Positions 9,362 to 18,166 of a stretch of 64,000 nt of DNA are shown in pieces (the stretch's first letter is position 1; every line of letters begins with the position of its first letter). The translations under genes were made by a program, and so were the position numbers. The DNA is taken from NCBI RefSeq assembly GCF_029223195.1, contig NZ_JARHUF010000010.1:83306-147305 (forward strand), written 5' to 3'. Below the pieces are notes generated by a model. It saw only the letters and a list, made by a program, of their open reading frames with translations. It ran no database searches and had not been told where the DNA came from. The DNA is from Vibrio sp. CAU 1672. Lineage in GTDB: Bacteria > Pseudomonadota > Gammaproteobacteria > Enterobacterales > Vibrionaceae.

Positions 9362-10921
9362 GTGTTAGCACGGCTTATGATCATAACGGCCCTCCTGATG
9401 CCGTTTTATAGTTATCCGACGGTGGTGTCCCCCGAGGCCTCAGCTCAGACCGAGCAAGAGGAAGCGGTCATACAGCTTTCGATCGAGAAGATGATCCGCT
9501 ATCCCGAGCTTGTCGACCAGCTCTATGACAGCACCAACTATCGCCTTACCTGGCAGAATCCTGATGATGTTGCGAGATTTGAGTTCCAGTTGCAGCTGCT
9601 TATCCTAGCCAATATCAGTCCGGTTTTTGACGAGCAGTATCATCGTATTGAACTGGTGAAACGCCATGGTGATAAACTCGATTACGATCTGGTGATGACC
9701 GATTCGCTGCTGATGTATCTCAGTTATGTCGAGCAGGTGCCGCAACAAGGGTTAAGCTGGCTGTTTTCGGTTAATCAGGCGTTGTCACTACCGGCTCCTT
9801 CATCACTCTCCCTCGCCAGGTTAAGTGATGATATTACCGTGGGGCAGCTGGATCGCTTCCTGGCGGGGTTGATGTCACCGCTTCAGGGCGATCCGGATTT
9901 TAATCGTGTGTATGACTCTTTACAGGCGTTTTCCAGACAAGCGCTTGCCAATTATGAGCAGCAAGGCCTGACCCGGGTCGGGGATATATTAAACAATAAA
10001 GCGGCATTGCTCGACAGAATGGCCGTTGTCGGTGTTGAGGTGGTTCACCTGCGTGAAATGGGGGGGCTGTTCGATCAGGAACTGGAACATGCAGTGAAAG
10101 AGTTTCAGCGCATTCATGGTTTGAAACAAGACGGGATCATCGGCCCTAATACACTACGCTGGCTTAATTTTACGCCTCAACAGCGGCTGCACTCGCTGGC
10201 GTTAAATGCGGAACGTTCGCGTATCTGGGCACAGGAGCGGGATAACGTGGTGTTTGTTAATGTTCCCGGCTTTGAAGTGACCTACTGGCATCAGGGCGAG
10301 CCGTTGTTTGAGTCAAAAGTGGTGGTCGGGCGCACCAGCCGCAAAACGCCGATCATGACCAGTAAGCTAGATGCCGTGATCCTCAACCCGACCTGGAATG
10401 TTCCGTGGAAAATTATGGTTAAGGATATTTTACCTAAGGTAAAACGTAATCCTATGTACCTGATAGAGAATAATATTCAGATCATTCGTTCTTGGAGTTC
10501 GTTTGAGGTTATCGATCCGACCACCATCAACTGGTCAAGTATCAATCCACGTACGTTTCCTTATCGGATGAGGCAACTCTCTGGTACACATAATGCGCTT
10601 GGCTTGTATAAGTTCAATATGCCTAACCCGAAAGCGATATATATGCACGATACGCCAAGCAAAAATTTGTTTGAAGAAGACCGCCGGGCCTTCAGTTCAG
10701 GTTGCGTCCGCGTGCAGAATGCGGATCAGTTTGCGGAGTTATTGTTTAAGATCCAGGGGCTGGAAGAGTTGCTGGCCAGCCGTCAGCAGGAGCCGGATGC
10801 AAATACTTCCGTACCGCTTGGGCAGCGGATCCCAGTGCATATTATTTATCAGACAGCATGGCTGGAAGATGGCACTTTGTATTACCGTGATGACATCTAC
10901 CACTATGATCAACAAGGCTAG
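9362..10921 (+). CDS. ycbB: L,D-transpeptidase, YcbB/LdtD type
   Basis: This enzyme forms 3-3 cross-links in peptidoglycan. The 519-residue protein has an N-terminal signal-like segment, a peptidoglycan-binding domain (about 215-275, with the HGLKQDGIIGPNTLRWLN signature) and a C-terminal YkuD catalytic domain. The active-site motif HDTPSKNLF...SSGCVRV places the nucleophile at C448. The start is GTG with AAGGA seven bases upstream. In E. coli the gene is followed by ycbK and ycbL (gloC). The same order is seen here, but ycbK is decayed. Confidence 0.9.
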   Translation: MLARLMIITALLMPFYSYPTVVSPEASAQTEQEEAVIQLSIEKMIRYPELVDQLYDSTNYRLTWQNPDDVARFEFQLQLLILANISPVFDEQYHRIELVKRHGDKLDYDLVMTDSLLMYLSYVEQVPQQGLSWLFSVNQALSLPAPSSLSLARLSDDITVGQLDRFLAGLMSPLQGDPDFNRVYDSLQAFSRQALANYEQQGLTRVGDILNNKAALLDRMAVVGVEVVHLREMGGLFDQELEHAVKEFQRIHGLKQDGIIGPNTLRWLNFTPQQRLHSLALNAERSRIWAQERDNVVFVNVPGFEVTYWHQGEPLFESKVVVGRTSRKTPIMTSKLDAVILNPTWNVPWKIMVKDILPKVKRNPMYLIENNIQIIRSWSSFEVIDPTTINWSSINPRTFPYRMRQLSGTHNALGLYKFNMPNPKAIYMHDTPSKNLFEEDRRAFSSGCVRVQNADQFAELLFKIQGLEELLASRQQEPDANTSVPLGQRIPVHIIYQTAWLEDGTLYYRDDIYHYDQQG

Positions 10922-10963
10922 CAGGTGTGATAGTTAATACTGGTTACCAAAAGAAATTTTGCT

Positions 10964-11174
10964 GACGGCACAAGATCCGAAGTACTGATAGTTTCCGCCT
11001 GCCGCTCCCCGCCCACCAATAATGCCTTTAACAACCGTACGGCCAGGGCAGCGAAAAAGCTGTCACATGCTGGGTAAAGCCATCGCATTCACCTTGATAC
11101 CGGCTCGATCAGGTCGTGCTAACCAGCAAGCATGCTATGGTGCGTGGCGGGTGCTTGCAGTCACCATAGGTTAG
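10964..11174 (+). pseudogene. ycbK: Decayed 3' remnant of ycbK/mepK (M15-type peptidoglycan hydrolase)
   Basis: Translation in shifting frames recovers the core of YcbK. One frame gives VSACRSPPTNNAFNNR (intact family: ISGYRSPxTNxxLR). A one-base shift then gives SCHMLGKAIAF (family: SFHMLGKAIDxR), and a third frame gives HAMVRGGCLQSP (family: GGVGYYPxS). The metal-binding aspartate after GKAI reads as alanine. The N-terminal half is missing. The relic lies exactly where ycbK sits between ycbB and gloC in relatives. The frameshifts are read directly; the family assignment is from memory of YcbK motifs. Confidence 0.75.
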
Positions 11175-11222
11175 TGTCATAGTTGGCCGAGCTTTTTATC
11201 CACTTTCCACAATAGGTTTTCT

Positions 11223-11879
11223 ATGGCGCTGAAATACCAAGTAGTCCCGGTGACTTCTTTCTCACAAAACTGTTCAATCGTATGGTGTGACGAAACCATG
11301 AAAGGCATCGTGATCGATCCTGGTGGTGACGTTAAGCAGTTGGCTGCATTGATAAAAGAACTGGGCGTTGAAGTGGTTAACCTGGTGTTGACTCACGGCC
11401 ACCTGGATCATGTCGGCGGTACCGAGCCTTTGGCTGCAGCGTTGGGTGGCGTTGAAATTGTCGGGCCGCACAAAGCCGATAATTTCTGGCTACAAGGCCT
11501 GGAAGGGCAGAGTCAGATGTTTGGCTTCCCCTTGACTGAAGCCTTTGAACCCCATCAATGGTTAGATGATGGTGACACTGTCACGTTTGGTCGGCAGGTG
11601 ATGCGCGTTATCCATACCCCGGGCCATACTCCCGGGCATGTTGTGCTGTACAGTGAAGAAGCAAAACTGGCGTTCGTTGGTGATGTTTTGTTTAATGGTG
11701 GTATCGGTCGCACTGATTTCCCGCAAGGTGACTTCAATACTCTGATTTCGTCAATCAAGACCAAACTTTGGCCTTTGGGTAATGATGTGACGTTCGTGCC
11801 CGGCCATGGACCTCAGTCAACGTTTGGTCACGAACGACGCTCTAACCCGTTCGTTGCGGATGAGATGCCACTGTATTAA
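11223..11879 (+). CDS. gloC: Type II glyoxalase-like metallo-beta-lactamase-fold hydrolase
   Basis: The 218-residue protein has the metal-binding THGHLDH motif (H58, H60, D62, H63), later ligands in HTPGHTPGH and GDVLF, and a terminal PGHGPQS. This is the small glyoxalase II type called YcbL/GloC, which hydrolyses S-lactoylglutathione. Its place after ycbB and the ycbK relic fits that identity. It ends one base before the convergent minus-strand gene stops. Confidence 0.9.
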   Translation: MALKYQVVPVTSFSQNCSIVWCDETMKGIVIDPGGDVKQLAALIKELGVEVVNLVLTHGHLDHVGGTEPLAAALGGVEIVGPHKADNFWLQGLEGQSQMFGFPLTEAFEPHQWLDDGDTVTFGRQVMRVIHTPGHTPGHVVLYSEEAKLAFVGDVLFNGGIGRTDFPQGDFNTLISSIKTKLWPLGNDVTFVPGHGPQSTFGHERRSNPFVADEMPLY

Positions 11880-12611
11880 TCATTCCGGCTCGGCGGCTGC
11901 TAAGTAACGCCGGGCCAGTCCAACAAACGCTTCTGCATCCCGATCCAGATCACTGGCTGAGATAAACACATCATAGCCATAAAATTTGCGTTGGTATGCC
12001 ATGCGGTTGGCAAGCATGGCCAGCAACCCCTTATATTGTACCCCCTCAGAGCTGATGTAAGGTGTTTGATCGAGCACCATGTCTTCAAACTCGCTTTCAC
12101 GCTGGTGCTGTCTTGCTCCCAAGTATAGTAAGGCGCGTTGATTGAGCAGTACTTCTGTCGCGATACGTGGGCAAATGGAGTTTAAATAGGGGGAGTAATG
12201 CTTCAGACGAATACCGATCCACGGCAGCGGTTGGTGCCATCCTTCTTGTTCATAGGTGCAAATCCCGATGTTATCGATGTTGCGCCATTTAACCACCCAG
12301 CCTCCTTTAAACAGGTGTTGTTGCAGATGGTAAGCTGTCAGGGTAAAACTGACCTGACTCTTTTTAATCAGTAGAGTAGCAAAGCCGACAATTACCGCCA
12401 TCAAAACGACAGAAAGCACAGCCTGGGGCCAGCCCGGGGCGATGATCACCAAAGACAAAGTCACGATCACCAACACCAAAATGATAAGCTTATTGAGCGG
12501 GGAATCCGGCTTGAAATGGGAGTTGGTTAAGTGCAAAGTTTCCATACGTTCATCTCGTTGTGTCTGCTGGTCATCCGTCGTGGTTATTTGGGTATCTTGT
12601 TGCACATCCAT
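11880..12611 (-). CDS. DUF2982-type membrane protein
   Basis: The 243-residue product has two adjacent membrane segments at about residues 43-80, then a soluble domain of about 150 residues. It resembles the DUF2982 proteins of vibrios, whose function is unknown. An AGAGG sequence precedes the chosen ATG. An internal ATG at 12545 would remove a polar 22-residue leader and is possible. Its stop abuts that of gloC with no gap, so the two convergent genes share terminator space. Confidence 0.75.
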   Translation of the reverse strand: MDVQQDTQITTTDDQQTQRDERMETLHLTNSHFKPDSPLNKLIILVLVIVTLSLVIIAPGWPQAVLSVVLMAVIVGFATLLIKKSQVSFTLTAYHLQQHLFKGGWVVKWRNIDNIGICTYEQEGWHQPLPWIGIRLKHYSPYLNSICPRIATEVLLNQRALLYLGARQHQRESEFEDMVLDQTPYISSEGVQYKGLLAMLANRMAYQRKFYGYDVFISASDLDRDAEAFVGLARRYLAAAEPE

Positions 12612-12813
12612 GAGCTGAAACCTCTGTTTTTATACCCAGTATTTGATAAAGACCTTCAGTTCGCGGCTGTCTAAATAGTAGACGTTCTAAGCATTGCGCG
12701 CATTTTTCATCGCCTTTCGCCGCAAAAACCTACAAATTGAACCGGAATTTTGGTATAAAACGCGCTTCAAATTTTCATCCCTGCTGAGATGCAGTGAACT
12801 GGAGAAATATTCA

Positions 12814-13206
12814 ATGAGACTTGCTCACAAGCGTAAAGTGCAGATGAAACTGCAAAAACGCATTAAAGCGACAGTAGCAAACCTGGCAGCCGCACCGAAA
12901 GCCGCGAAGCCTGTAGTTGAAAAAGTGGTTGCTGAAAAACCTGTTGTGGAGAAAGCAGTAGCTGAGAAGAAAGTAGCTGCAGCAAAAACAACAGATATCA
13001 CGCTGACCCCTAAGCAGCGCCAAGTGCTGGATATCGTTGTGGCGAACACCGACGGTATCAACCCTAAAGGTATCGGCCTGGCAGCTGGCCAAGAAGACGC
13101 CAAAGCGGCATCTTGGGCTACGGGAGCACTGAAGAAGCTTCTTGAAGAAAACCTGGTTCAAAAAGAGCAGCTAGCTGGCAATAAAGTCATTTACAAAGCC
13201 GTTTAA
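12814..13206 (+). CDS. Small basic protein with winged-helix-like C-terminus
   Basis: The 130-residue product has three parts: a basic N-terminus (MRLAHKRKVQMKLQKRIK), a low-complexity Ala/Lys/Val/Glu linker of repeated VEK/AEK units (about 25-65), and a folded C-terminal domain of about 65 residues. The last part starts TPKQRQVLDIV and resembles a helix-turn-helix or winged-helix fold. GGAGAAA precedes the ATG at 12814; the upstream extension has no support. A nucleic-acid-binding role is an inference from charge and fold. Confidence 0.75.
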   Translation: MRLAHKRKVQMKLQKRIKATVANLAAAPKAAKPVVEKVVAEKPVVEKAVAEKKVAAAKTTDITLTPKQRQVLDIVVANTDGINPKGIGLAAGQEDAKAASWATGALKKLLEENLVQKEQLAGNKVIYKAV

Positions 13207-13233
13207 TTGCCGTTGCTGCTATAACTACTTTTT

Positions 13234-13263
13234 AATGCCTCGATTCTGTCGGGGCATTTTTTT
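13234..13263 (+). terminator. Intrinsic terminator
   Basis: AATGCCTCGA / TCGGGGCATT hairpin (one G-T pair) followed by seven T, just after the gene ending at 13206. Confidence 0.85.
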
Positions 13264-13641
13264 GCCCTATTTGCCCGTTCCCGGCCGTGTTATCCAGGCG
13301 CAAGAAGGTCCCCGCACGCCACTATACCGGTTCCAAACTGTCGTTTGTCACATTTTCTTAAATAGTTTGTAAATATATCCACTGTTATCTACGTAAGTAT
13401 ATCCCTGATGGCCTTTGTGCAGGCGAGAGTGATATCCTACTGATTAATAGGTTAATTTTAATGGTAGCGGCAAATTGATTACGTACATCCACGTACCACT
13501 TTAGATTAATGCGCTTTGACAGGCTATCAGTTGTTGCGTGTTCATGCTGATTTCCTAATCGGGTGCCATGCATCATCTTTACTCCGAATCCGTAACAATA
13601 ATTACTCCCCATATAACTTTCGGTTACAAAGGACGTGAACG
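13264..13641. promoter_or_regulatory. dctP upstream region with TACGT-N6-ACGTA inverted repeat
   Basis: This 378-base AT-rich stretch has no gene. It contains TACGTacatccACGTA at 13480-13495 and a further TACGTA at 13390-13395, both upstream of the TRAP operon. They are candidate operators for the response regulator encoded downstream. The binding protein is a guess. Confidence 0.4.
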
Positions 13642-14730
13642 ATGAGTCTAATCCAACAATCTCTGAAGCGAGTACTTAAAACCACAGCCATGGCTGCGGC
13701 TCTGGCACTGGCAGCAACTTCGGCTAACGCGGCTGAAAAAGTGTACCGCTTGAAACTGGCAGAAACCTGGGGGCCCAATTTCCCCATATTTGGCGATGCG
13801 ACCAAAAACATGGCTAAAATGGCGGAAGAAATGTCTAACGGTCGTTTACAGATCCGAATCGATTCTGCCAACAAACATAAAGCGCCTTTTGGTGTGTTTG
13901 ATATGGTGAAATCCGGTCAGTATGACATGGGCCATTCGGCGTCTTATTACTGGAAAGGCAAAGTACCGAACACACTCTACTTTACGTCAATGCCGTTTGG
14001 AATGCTGCCGACAGAGCAGTACGCTTGGTTCTATTACGGTGGCGGCATGGAGTTGATGGAGAAAGTTTACTCACCGCACAATCTGCTGTCTTTCCCCGGC
14101 GGTAATACTGATACTCAGATGGGCGGCTGGTTCCAGAAAGAGATCAACTCTGTGGATGACCTGCAAGGCCTGAAGATGCGCATACCGGGCTTCGCTGGTG
14201 AAATCCTCGCAGAACTTGGTGCCAAGCCAACCAATATAGCTCCGGGTGAACTGTACACCTCTCTGGAACGTCGCACGATTGATGCCCTGGAGTGGGTCGG
14301 TCCCTCTCTGGATCTGCGCATGGGCTTCCACAAGATTGCACCGTATTACTACACCGGGTGGCATGAGCCAGCCACTGAACTGCAGTTTTTGGTTAACCAA
14401 CGCACCTGGAAGCGCTTGCCTGATGATCTGAAAGCGATCCTCAAAGTGGCGATGAAAACGGCAGCGTATGACATGTATACCCAGTCCAAGCATGAAAGTG
14501 GTAAAAACTGGGCGTCGATCAAGTCTGAATATCCGAACGTTCAGGTTAAAGATTTCCCACCGTCAGTGATTGATGCACTGCGTCAGGCGAACGATAAGCT
14601 GCTGAAAGATCATGCGAGTAAAGACGCCCTTACCAAAGAGATCCAACAGTCTCAGGCTGATTACCTCAAGCAGGTACGTCCATGGTCTGATATCTCGCAC
14701 CGGGCTTACTTAAACAGCCAGGCCCAGTAA
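13642..14730 (+). CDS. dctP: TRAP transporter solute-binding protein, TakP-like
   Basis: The 362-residue periplasmic receptor has a signal peptide (about 1-30, ending ANA) and the DctP fold. Segments such as FPGGNTDTQMGGWFQKEI, GLKMRIPGFAGE and DALEWVGP are close to TakP, the receptor for 2-keto acids such as pyruvate. The arginine in MRIPG is the expected carboxylate clamp. AAAGGACG precedes the ATG. It opens the dctPQM operon. The substrate is probably a 2-oxo monocarboxylate, but that is inferred from resemblance only. Confidence 0.9.
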   Translation: MSLIQQSLKRVLKTTAMAAALALAATSANAAEKVYRLKLAETWGPNFPIFGDATKNMAKMAEEMSNGRLQIRIDSANKHKAPFGVFDMVKSGQYDMGHSASYYWKGKVPNTLYFTSMPFGMLPTEQYAWFYYGGGMELMEKVYSPHNLLSFPGGNTDTQMGGWFQKEINSVDDLQGLKMRIPGFAGEILAELGAKPTNIAPGELYTSLERRTIDALEWVGPSLDLRMGFHKIAPYYYTGWHEPATELQFLVNQRTWKRLPDDLKAILKVAMKTAAYDMYTQSKHESGKNWASIKSEYPNVQVKDFPPSVIDALRQANDKLLKDHASKDALTKEIQQSQADYLKQVRPWSDISHRAYLNSQAQ

Positions 14731-14783
14731 CGACTTCTACCCTCCGGCTTGCAGTACTAAGCCGGGTCATGAAGCCCAGGAAA

Positions 14784-14833
14784 ACTTCTCACCTGAGAAG
14801 TAAATAAAAATGGCTCCGCCAACAGGCGGAGCC
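14784..14833 (+). promoter_or_regulatory. Two intercistronic hairpins between dctP and dctQ
   Basis: ACTTCTC-acct-GAGAAGT (14784-14801) and a perfect 9-bp GGCTCCGCC-aaca-GGCGGAGCC (14812-14833) lie in the 128-base gap. Neither is followed by a T-run, so they look like RNA-stabilising or attenuating hairpins. Such elements can make the binding protein more abundant than the membrane subunits. Confidence 0.65.
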
Positions 14834-14858
14834 GTACAAATGTTCCATGGAGTTCGGC

Positions 14859-15398
14859 ATGAGAAGCCTTATTTATATCGAACGAATGTTCAATCGTTTT
14901 GGTGACTTTCTTGGTTGGCTGTCCAGTGTGTTATTTATCCTGCTACTCGCCAATGTGGTGTATGACGTCATTATGCGATACGTGTTTAATGATGTTTCAA
15001 TCGCGTTCCAGGAACTGGAGTGGCATCTGTTTTCCGCTGTATTCCTGTTAGGCGTGCCGTACGCGATTAAAGCGGGCGGCCACGTGCGGGTAGATATCTT
15101 TTACGAGCGGCTGTCCTACAAAGCGCAATCGATCATCGATATTCTCGGTACCCTGATTTTCTTGTTTCCTTTTTGTCTGCTGGTGGCGTGGTTTGGGCTG
15201 GATTTTGCCAAAGAGAGCTACGCACTGGGGGAGACGTCAGGAGATCCCGGCGGCTTACCTTACCGCTGGATCATTAAAGGCATTATTCCGCTCTCATTTT
15301 TGTTTATGGCCGTGAGTGGTATCGGATTACTGCTTCATTCGGTTAATAAAATTGTGAATCCTCATCTCATCTATGCCGGTAGTAGCCGCCAGTCGTAA
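14859..15398 (+). CDS. dctQ: TRAP transporter small membrane subunit (DctQ)
   Basis: The 179-residue protein has four predicted membrane helices and the DctQ-type segment QELEWHLFSAVFLLGVPYA. ATG 14859 has GGAG six bases upstream. An ATG at 14847 is in frame but overlaps that site. It pairs with DctM to form the membrane complex, and dctM starts 12 bases after its stop. Confidence 0.92.
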   Translation: MRSLIYIERMFNRFGDFLGWLSSVLFILLLANVVYDVIMRYVFNDVSIAFQELEWHLFSAVFLLGVPYAIKAGGHVRVDIFYERLSYKAQSIIDILGTLIFLFPFCLLVAWFGLDFAKESYALGETSGDPGGLPYRWIIKGIIPLSFLFMAVSGIGLLLHSVNKIVNPHLIYAGSSRQS

Positions 15399-15410
15399 AG
15401 GGAAGTTGTC

Positions 15411-16697
15411 ATGATCGGTATTGTAATGTTTTTTGTTGCTTTATTTGCACTGCTGTTGGGGTTTCCGGTGGCGTTTACCTTTGGCGGGATTGCGCTGATC
15501 TTCGGCGTATGGGCGGAGGGCATCGAGATGTTTGCTTTCATGCCTTACCGTATCCAGTCGATCATGGAAAACACCGTGTTGATGGCGGTACCACTGTTTG
15601 TCTTCATGGGGCTGGTATTGCAAAAAACTCGTTTGGCAGAGCAGCTACTCGAGTCGATGGGAAGATTGTTTGGCGGAGTTCGCGGCGGAATCGCGATTTC
15701 TACCGTTCTGGTCGGGGCGCTTCTGGCGGCATCGACCGGAGTGGTAGGCGCCTCGGTGGTGGCGATGGGGCTTATTTCGTTACCGGTGATGCTCAAGTAC
15801 AACTATAACAAAGGCCTGGCGTGCGGCACGATATGCGCGTCCGGGACGCTGGGGCAGATCATTCCGCCCTCCATTGTGCTGATTTTGCTCGGAGATGTGT
15901 TGGGTGTCCCGGTGGGGGATTTATTTCAGGCGGCGATCTGGCCGGGACTGATGCTGGTTGGTGCCTATGTGGTGTATATTTTAATCTACGCTAAGCTGAA
16001 CCCTGACGCCGCGCAGGCGCTGGAGCGTGATATGTCCATCAGCCGCAGGCAAGAGGTACTGAAGGCGCTCAAAGCGGTCATTCCACCACTGGCTCTGATC
16101 ATTGTTGTGCTGGGTTCTATCTTCGCCGGGGTTGCGACACCAACCGAGTCAGCTGCGTTAGGCGGGGCCGGCGCGATTGTGTTGTCGCTACTTTACCGGC
16201 AGTTCAGCTGGGCTATGGTTTACGACTCGGCCAAAGAGACCGTCAAAGTGACCGCAATGGTGTTTGCCATTCTGCTCGGCGCGACTGCCTTTTCCATGGC
16301 GTTTACTTATACTGGCGGGGATTATCTGGTTGAAGAGTGGATGCTACAGATCCCGGGTGAGAAATGGGGCTTTTTGATCATCACCATGGTTGTCATCCTG
16401 ATCCTGGGGTTCTTCATCGACTTTGTGGAAATCTGCTTCATTATTGTCCCCATTATTGCACCGGTCGCCGAGCTGCTGGGGATAAACATGACCTGGTTTG
16501 CGATTCTGATCGCCATGAACCTGCAAACCTCGTTCCTGACGCCACCTTTTGGTTTTAGCCTGTTTTATCTCAAAGGTGTAGCACCCAAGGGGGTGACCAC
16601 ATCAGATATTTATCGTGGAGTGATGCCCTTTATTGCCATCCAGATAGTGGTACTGGCTTCATTGCTGCTGTTCCCGGCATTTTACGGCATGGGCTGA
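15411..16697 (+). CDS. dctM: TRAP transporter large membrane subunit (DctM)
   Basis: The 428-residue protein has about a dozen membrane segments and DctM family features (ASGTLGQIIPPSIVLILLGD, FIDFVEICFIIVPI, LTPPFGFSLFYLKG). It forms the sodium-driven transport channel with DctQ. GGGAAG precedes the ATG. Length is typical. Confidence 0.95.
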   Translation: MIGIVMFFVALFALLLGFPVAFTFGGIALIFGVWAEGIEMFAFMPYRIQSIMENTVLMAVPLFVFMGLVLQKTRLAEQLLESMGRLFGGVRGGIAISTVLVGALLAASTGVVGASVVAMGLISLPVMLKYNYNKGLACGTICASGTLGQIIPPSIVLILLGDVLGVPVGDLFQAAIWPGLMLVGAYVVYILIYAKLNPDAAQALERDMSISRRQEVLKALKAVIPPLALIIVVLGSIFAGVATPTESAALGGAGAIVLSLLYRQFSWAMVYDSAKETVKVTAMVFAILLGATAFSMAFTYTGGDYLVEEWMLQIPGEKWGFLIITMVVILILGFFIDFVEICFIIVPIIAPVAELLGINMTWFAILIAMNLQTSFLTPPFGFSLFYLKGVAPKGVTTSDIYRGVMPFIAIQIVVLASLLLFPAFYGMG

Positions 16698-16754
16698 CCA
16701 GTCCGGTAAAGTGTGACTTAATCGTTTCACCCTTTGATAACAAATTGTTAGAGT

Positions 16755-16789
16755 AAAACTGCTTATTCTGCCGGATAAGCAGTTTTTTT
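16755..16789 (+). terminator. Intrinsic terminator after dctPQM
   Basis: A 12-bp stem (AAAACTGCTTAT / ATAAGCAGTTTT) is followed by a T-run. It ends 12 bases before the sensor kinase start, so the kinase gene relies on readthrough or a promoter overlapping this hairpin. Confidence 0.9.
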
Positions 16790-16801
16790 AATGGAGGGAG
16801 T

Positions 16802-18166
16802 ATGCCTCTTAAAGCTAAACTGATTTTGCTTACTCTGGTTCCGTTGTTGCTCGTCACTGCCAGCATCAGCTGGATTTCGATCTATCAGGCGAAAACGCTC
16901 GGCCAGCGGGAGGTTGAGATTTTTCGTCAGAGCCTGATCCAATCGAAAGAACACGCGCTCAAGGATACGGTTGAACTGGCGTTTGATGCCATCTCGCACA
17001 TTTACAACGATACCAGTCTGGATCAACAGGCAGCTCAGGCTGAGGTTAAAGGTATTCTGTCGCGCTTACGCTACGGCGCGGACGGCTACTTTTTTGCCTA
17101 CGACAAACATGGTACCAACCTGGTTCATCCAATTCTGCCGCAACTGGTGGGGCAGAACCTGTTACATTTGCAGGATGAAAATGACGATCATCTGATTGAA
17201 GCACTGCTGTACCAAGCGCAGTCAGGGGGGGGCTTTCATCAGTATTTGTGGCAAAAACCATCGACCGGTGATGTAGTACCTAAACTGAGCTATGCCGCCT
17301 GGCTGGATCGCTGGGAGTGGATGATCGGTACCGGGCTGTATATCGAAGATGTGCACCATGAAGTCGCTAATATGCGCGCTGCAGTTAATCAAAACATAGA
17401 AACCACTTTTTTTACGGTAGTGGTGATTTTGGTGGTGACAGTCGCGGTGATCATCGTACTGACGTTGGCGATCAACTTGCACGAACACCGTCTGGCGGAT
17501 AAAAACCTCAAAGAGCTGGCTTATAAAACCGTTATGTTTCAGGAGGATGAGAAAAAGCACCTGGCACGCGAACTGCACGATGGGATCAATCAACTGTTGG
17601 TGTCGAGCAAATGTCATTTAGACCTAATGAGCCATCGATTGCACGACCCTAACCTGAAATCCCATCTGGAAAAATCCCAACGCTCACTGTTGACTGCGAT
17701 TAACGAAGTGCGGCATATCTCCCATCAACTGCGCCCGAGTGCGCTGGATGACATTGGCCTTGAAGCGGCACTTAGCACTTTACTGCAGGACTTTCACTCG
17801 CATTCCGGGATCGAGATTGATAGCCATTTTGATACCCAACAGCACAAGCTCAAGTCGGAAGTCGCAACCACGTTGTATCGGGTTGCGCAAGAGTCGCTCA
17901 ACAATATTGAGAAACATGCAGAAGCAGAAAAAGTTACGGTAATTTTGCAAAAAATGGGTCATATGCTGCAATTGTTGATACGTGATGATGGCATGGGGTT
18001 CCAGGCCGACCATTCCCTTCATCGGCAGGGGATTGGGTTACGCAACATGCGCGAAAGGGTCGAATTCATCGGCGGGGAGTTTGAACTGATGAGTGAACCG
18101 GGTCTGGGGACAGAGATCACCGTGTTGTTGAATTTAGATGGATTAAATTATGGACAAGCCAATTAG
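16802..18166 (+). CDS. Sensor histidine kinase with periplasmic Cache domain
   Basis: The 454-residue protein has membrane segments at about 7-26 and 203-225. These flank a periplasmic single-Cache-type domain with the segment YGADGYFFAYDKHGTNLVHP. The cytoplasmic part is a HisKA_3 dimerisation domain (phospho-acceptor H259 in ARELHDGINQ) and a HATPase domain of the NarX/DegS class. GGAGGGAG precedes the ATG. It overlaps its response regulator gene and follows dctPQM, so it probably senses the transported organic acid. Confidence 0.9.
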   Translation: MPLKAKLILLTLVPLLLVTASISWISIYQAKTLGQREVEIFRQSLIQSKEHALKDTVELAFDAISHIYNDTSLDQQAAQAEVKGILSRLRYGADGYFFAYDKHGTNLVHPILPQLVGQNLLHLQDENDDHLIEALLYQAQSGGGFHQYLWQKPSTGDVVPKLSYAAWLDRWEWMIGTGLYIEDVHHEVANMRAAVNQNIETTFFTVVVILVVTVAVIIVLTLAINLHEHRLADKNLKELAYKTVMFQEDEKKHLARELHDGINQLLVSSKCHLDLMSHRLHDPNLKSHLEKSQRSLLTAINEVRHISHQLRPSALDDIGLEAALSTLLQDFHSHSGIEIDSHFDTQQHKLKSEVATTLYRVAQESLNNIEKHAEAEKVTVILQKMGHMLQLLIRDDGMGFQADHSLHRQGIGLRNMRERVEFIGGEFELMSEPGLGTEITVLLNLDGLNYGQAN

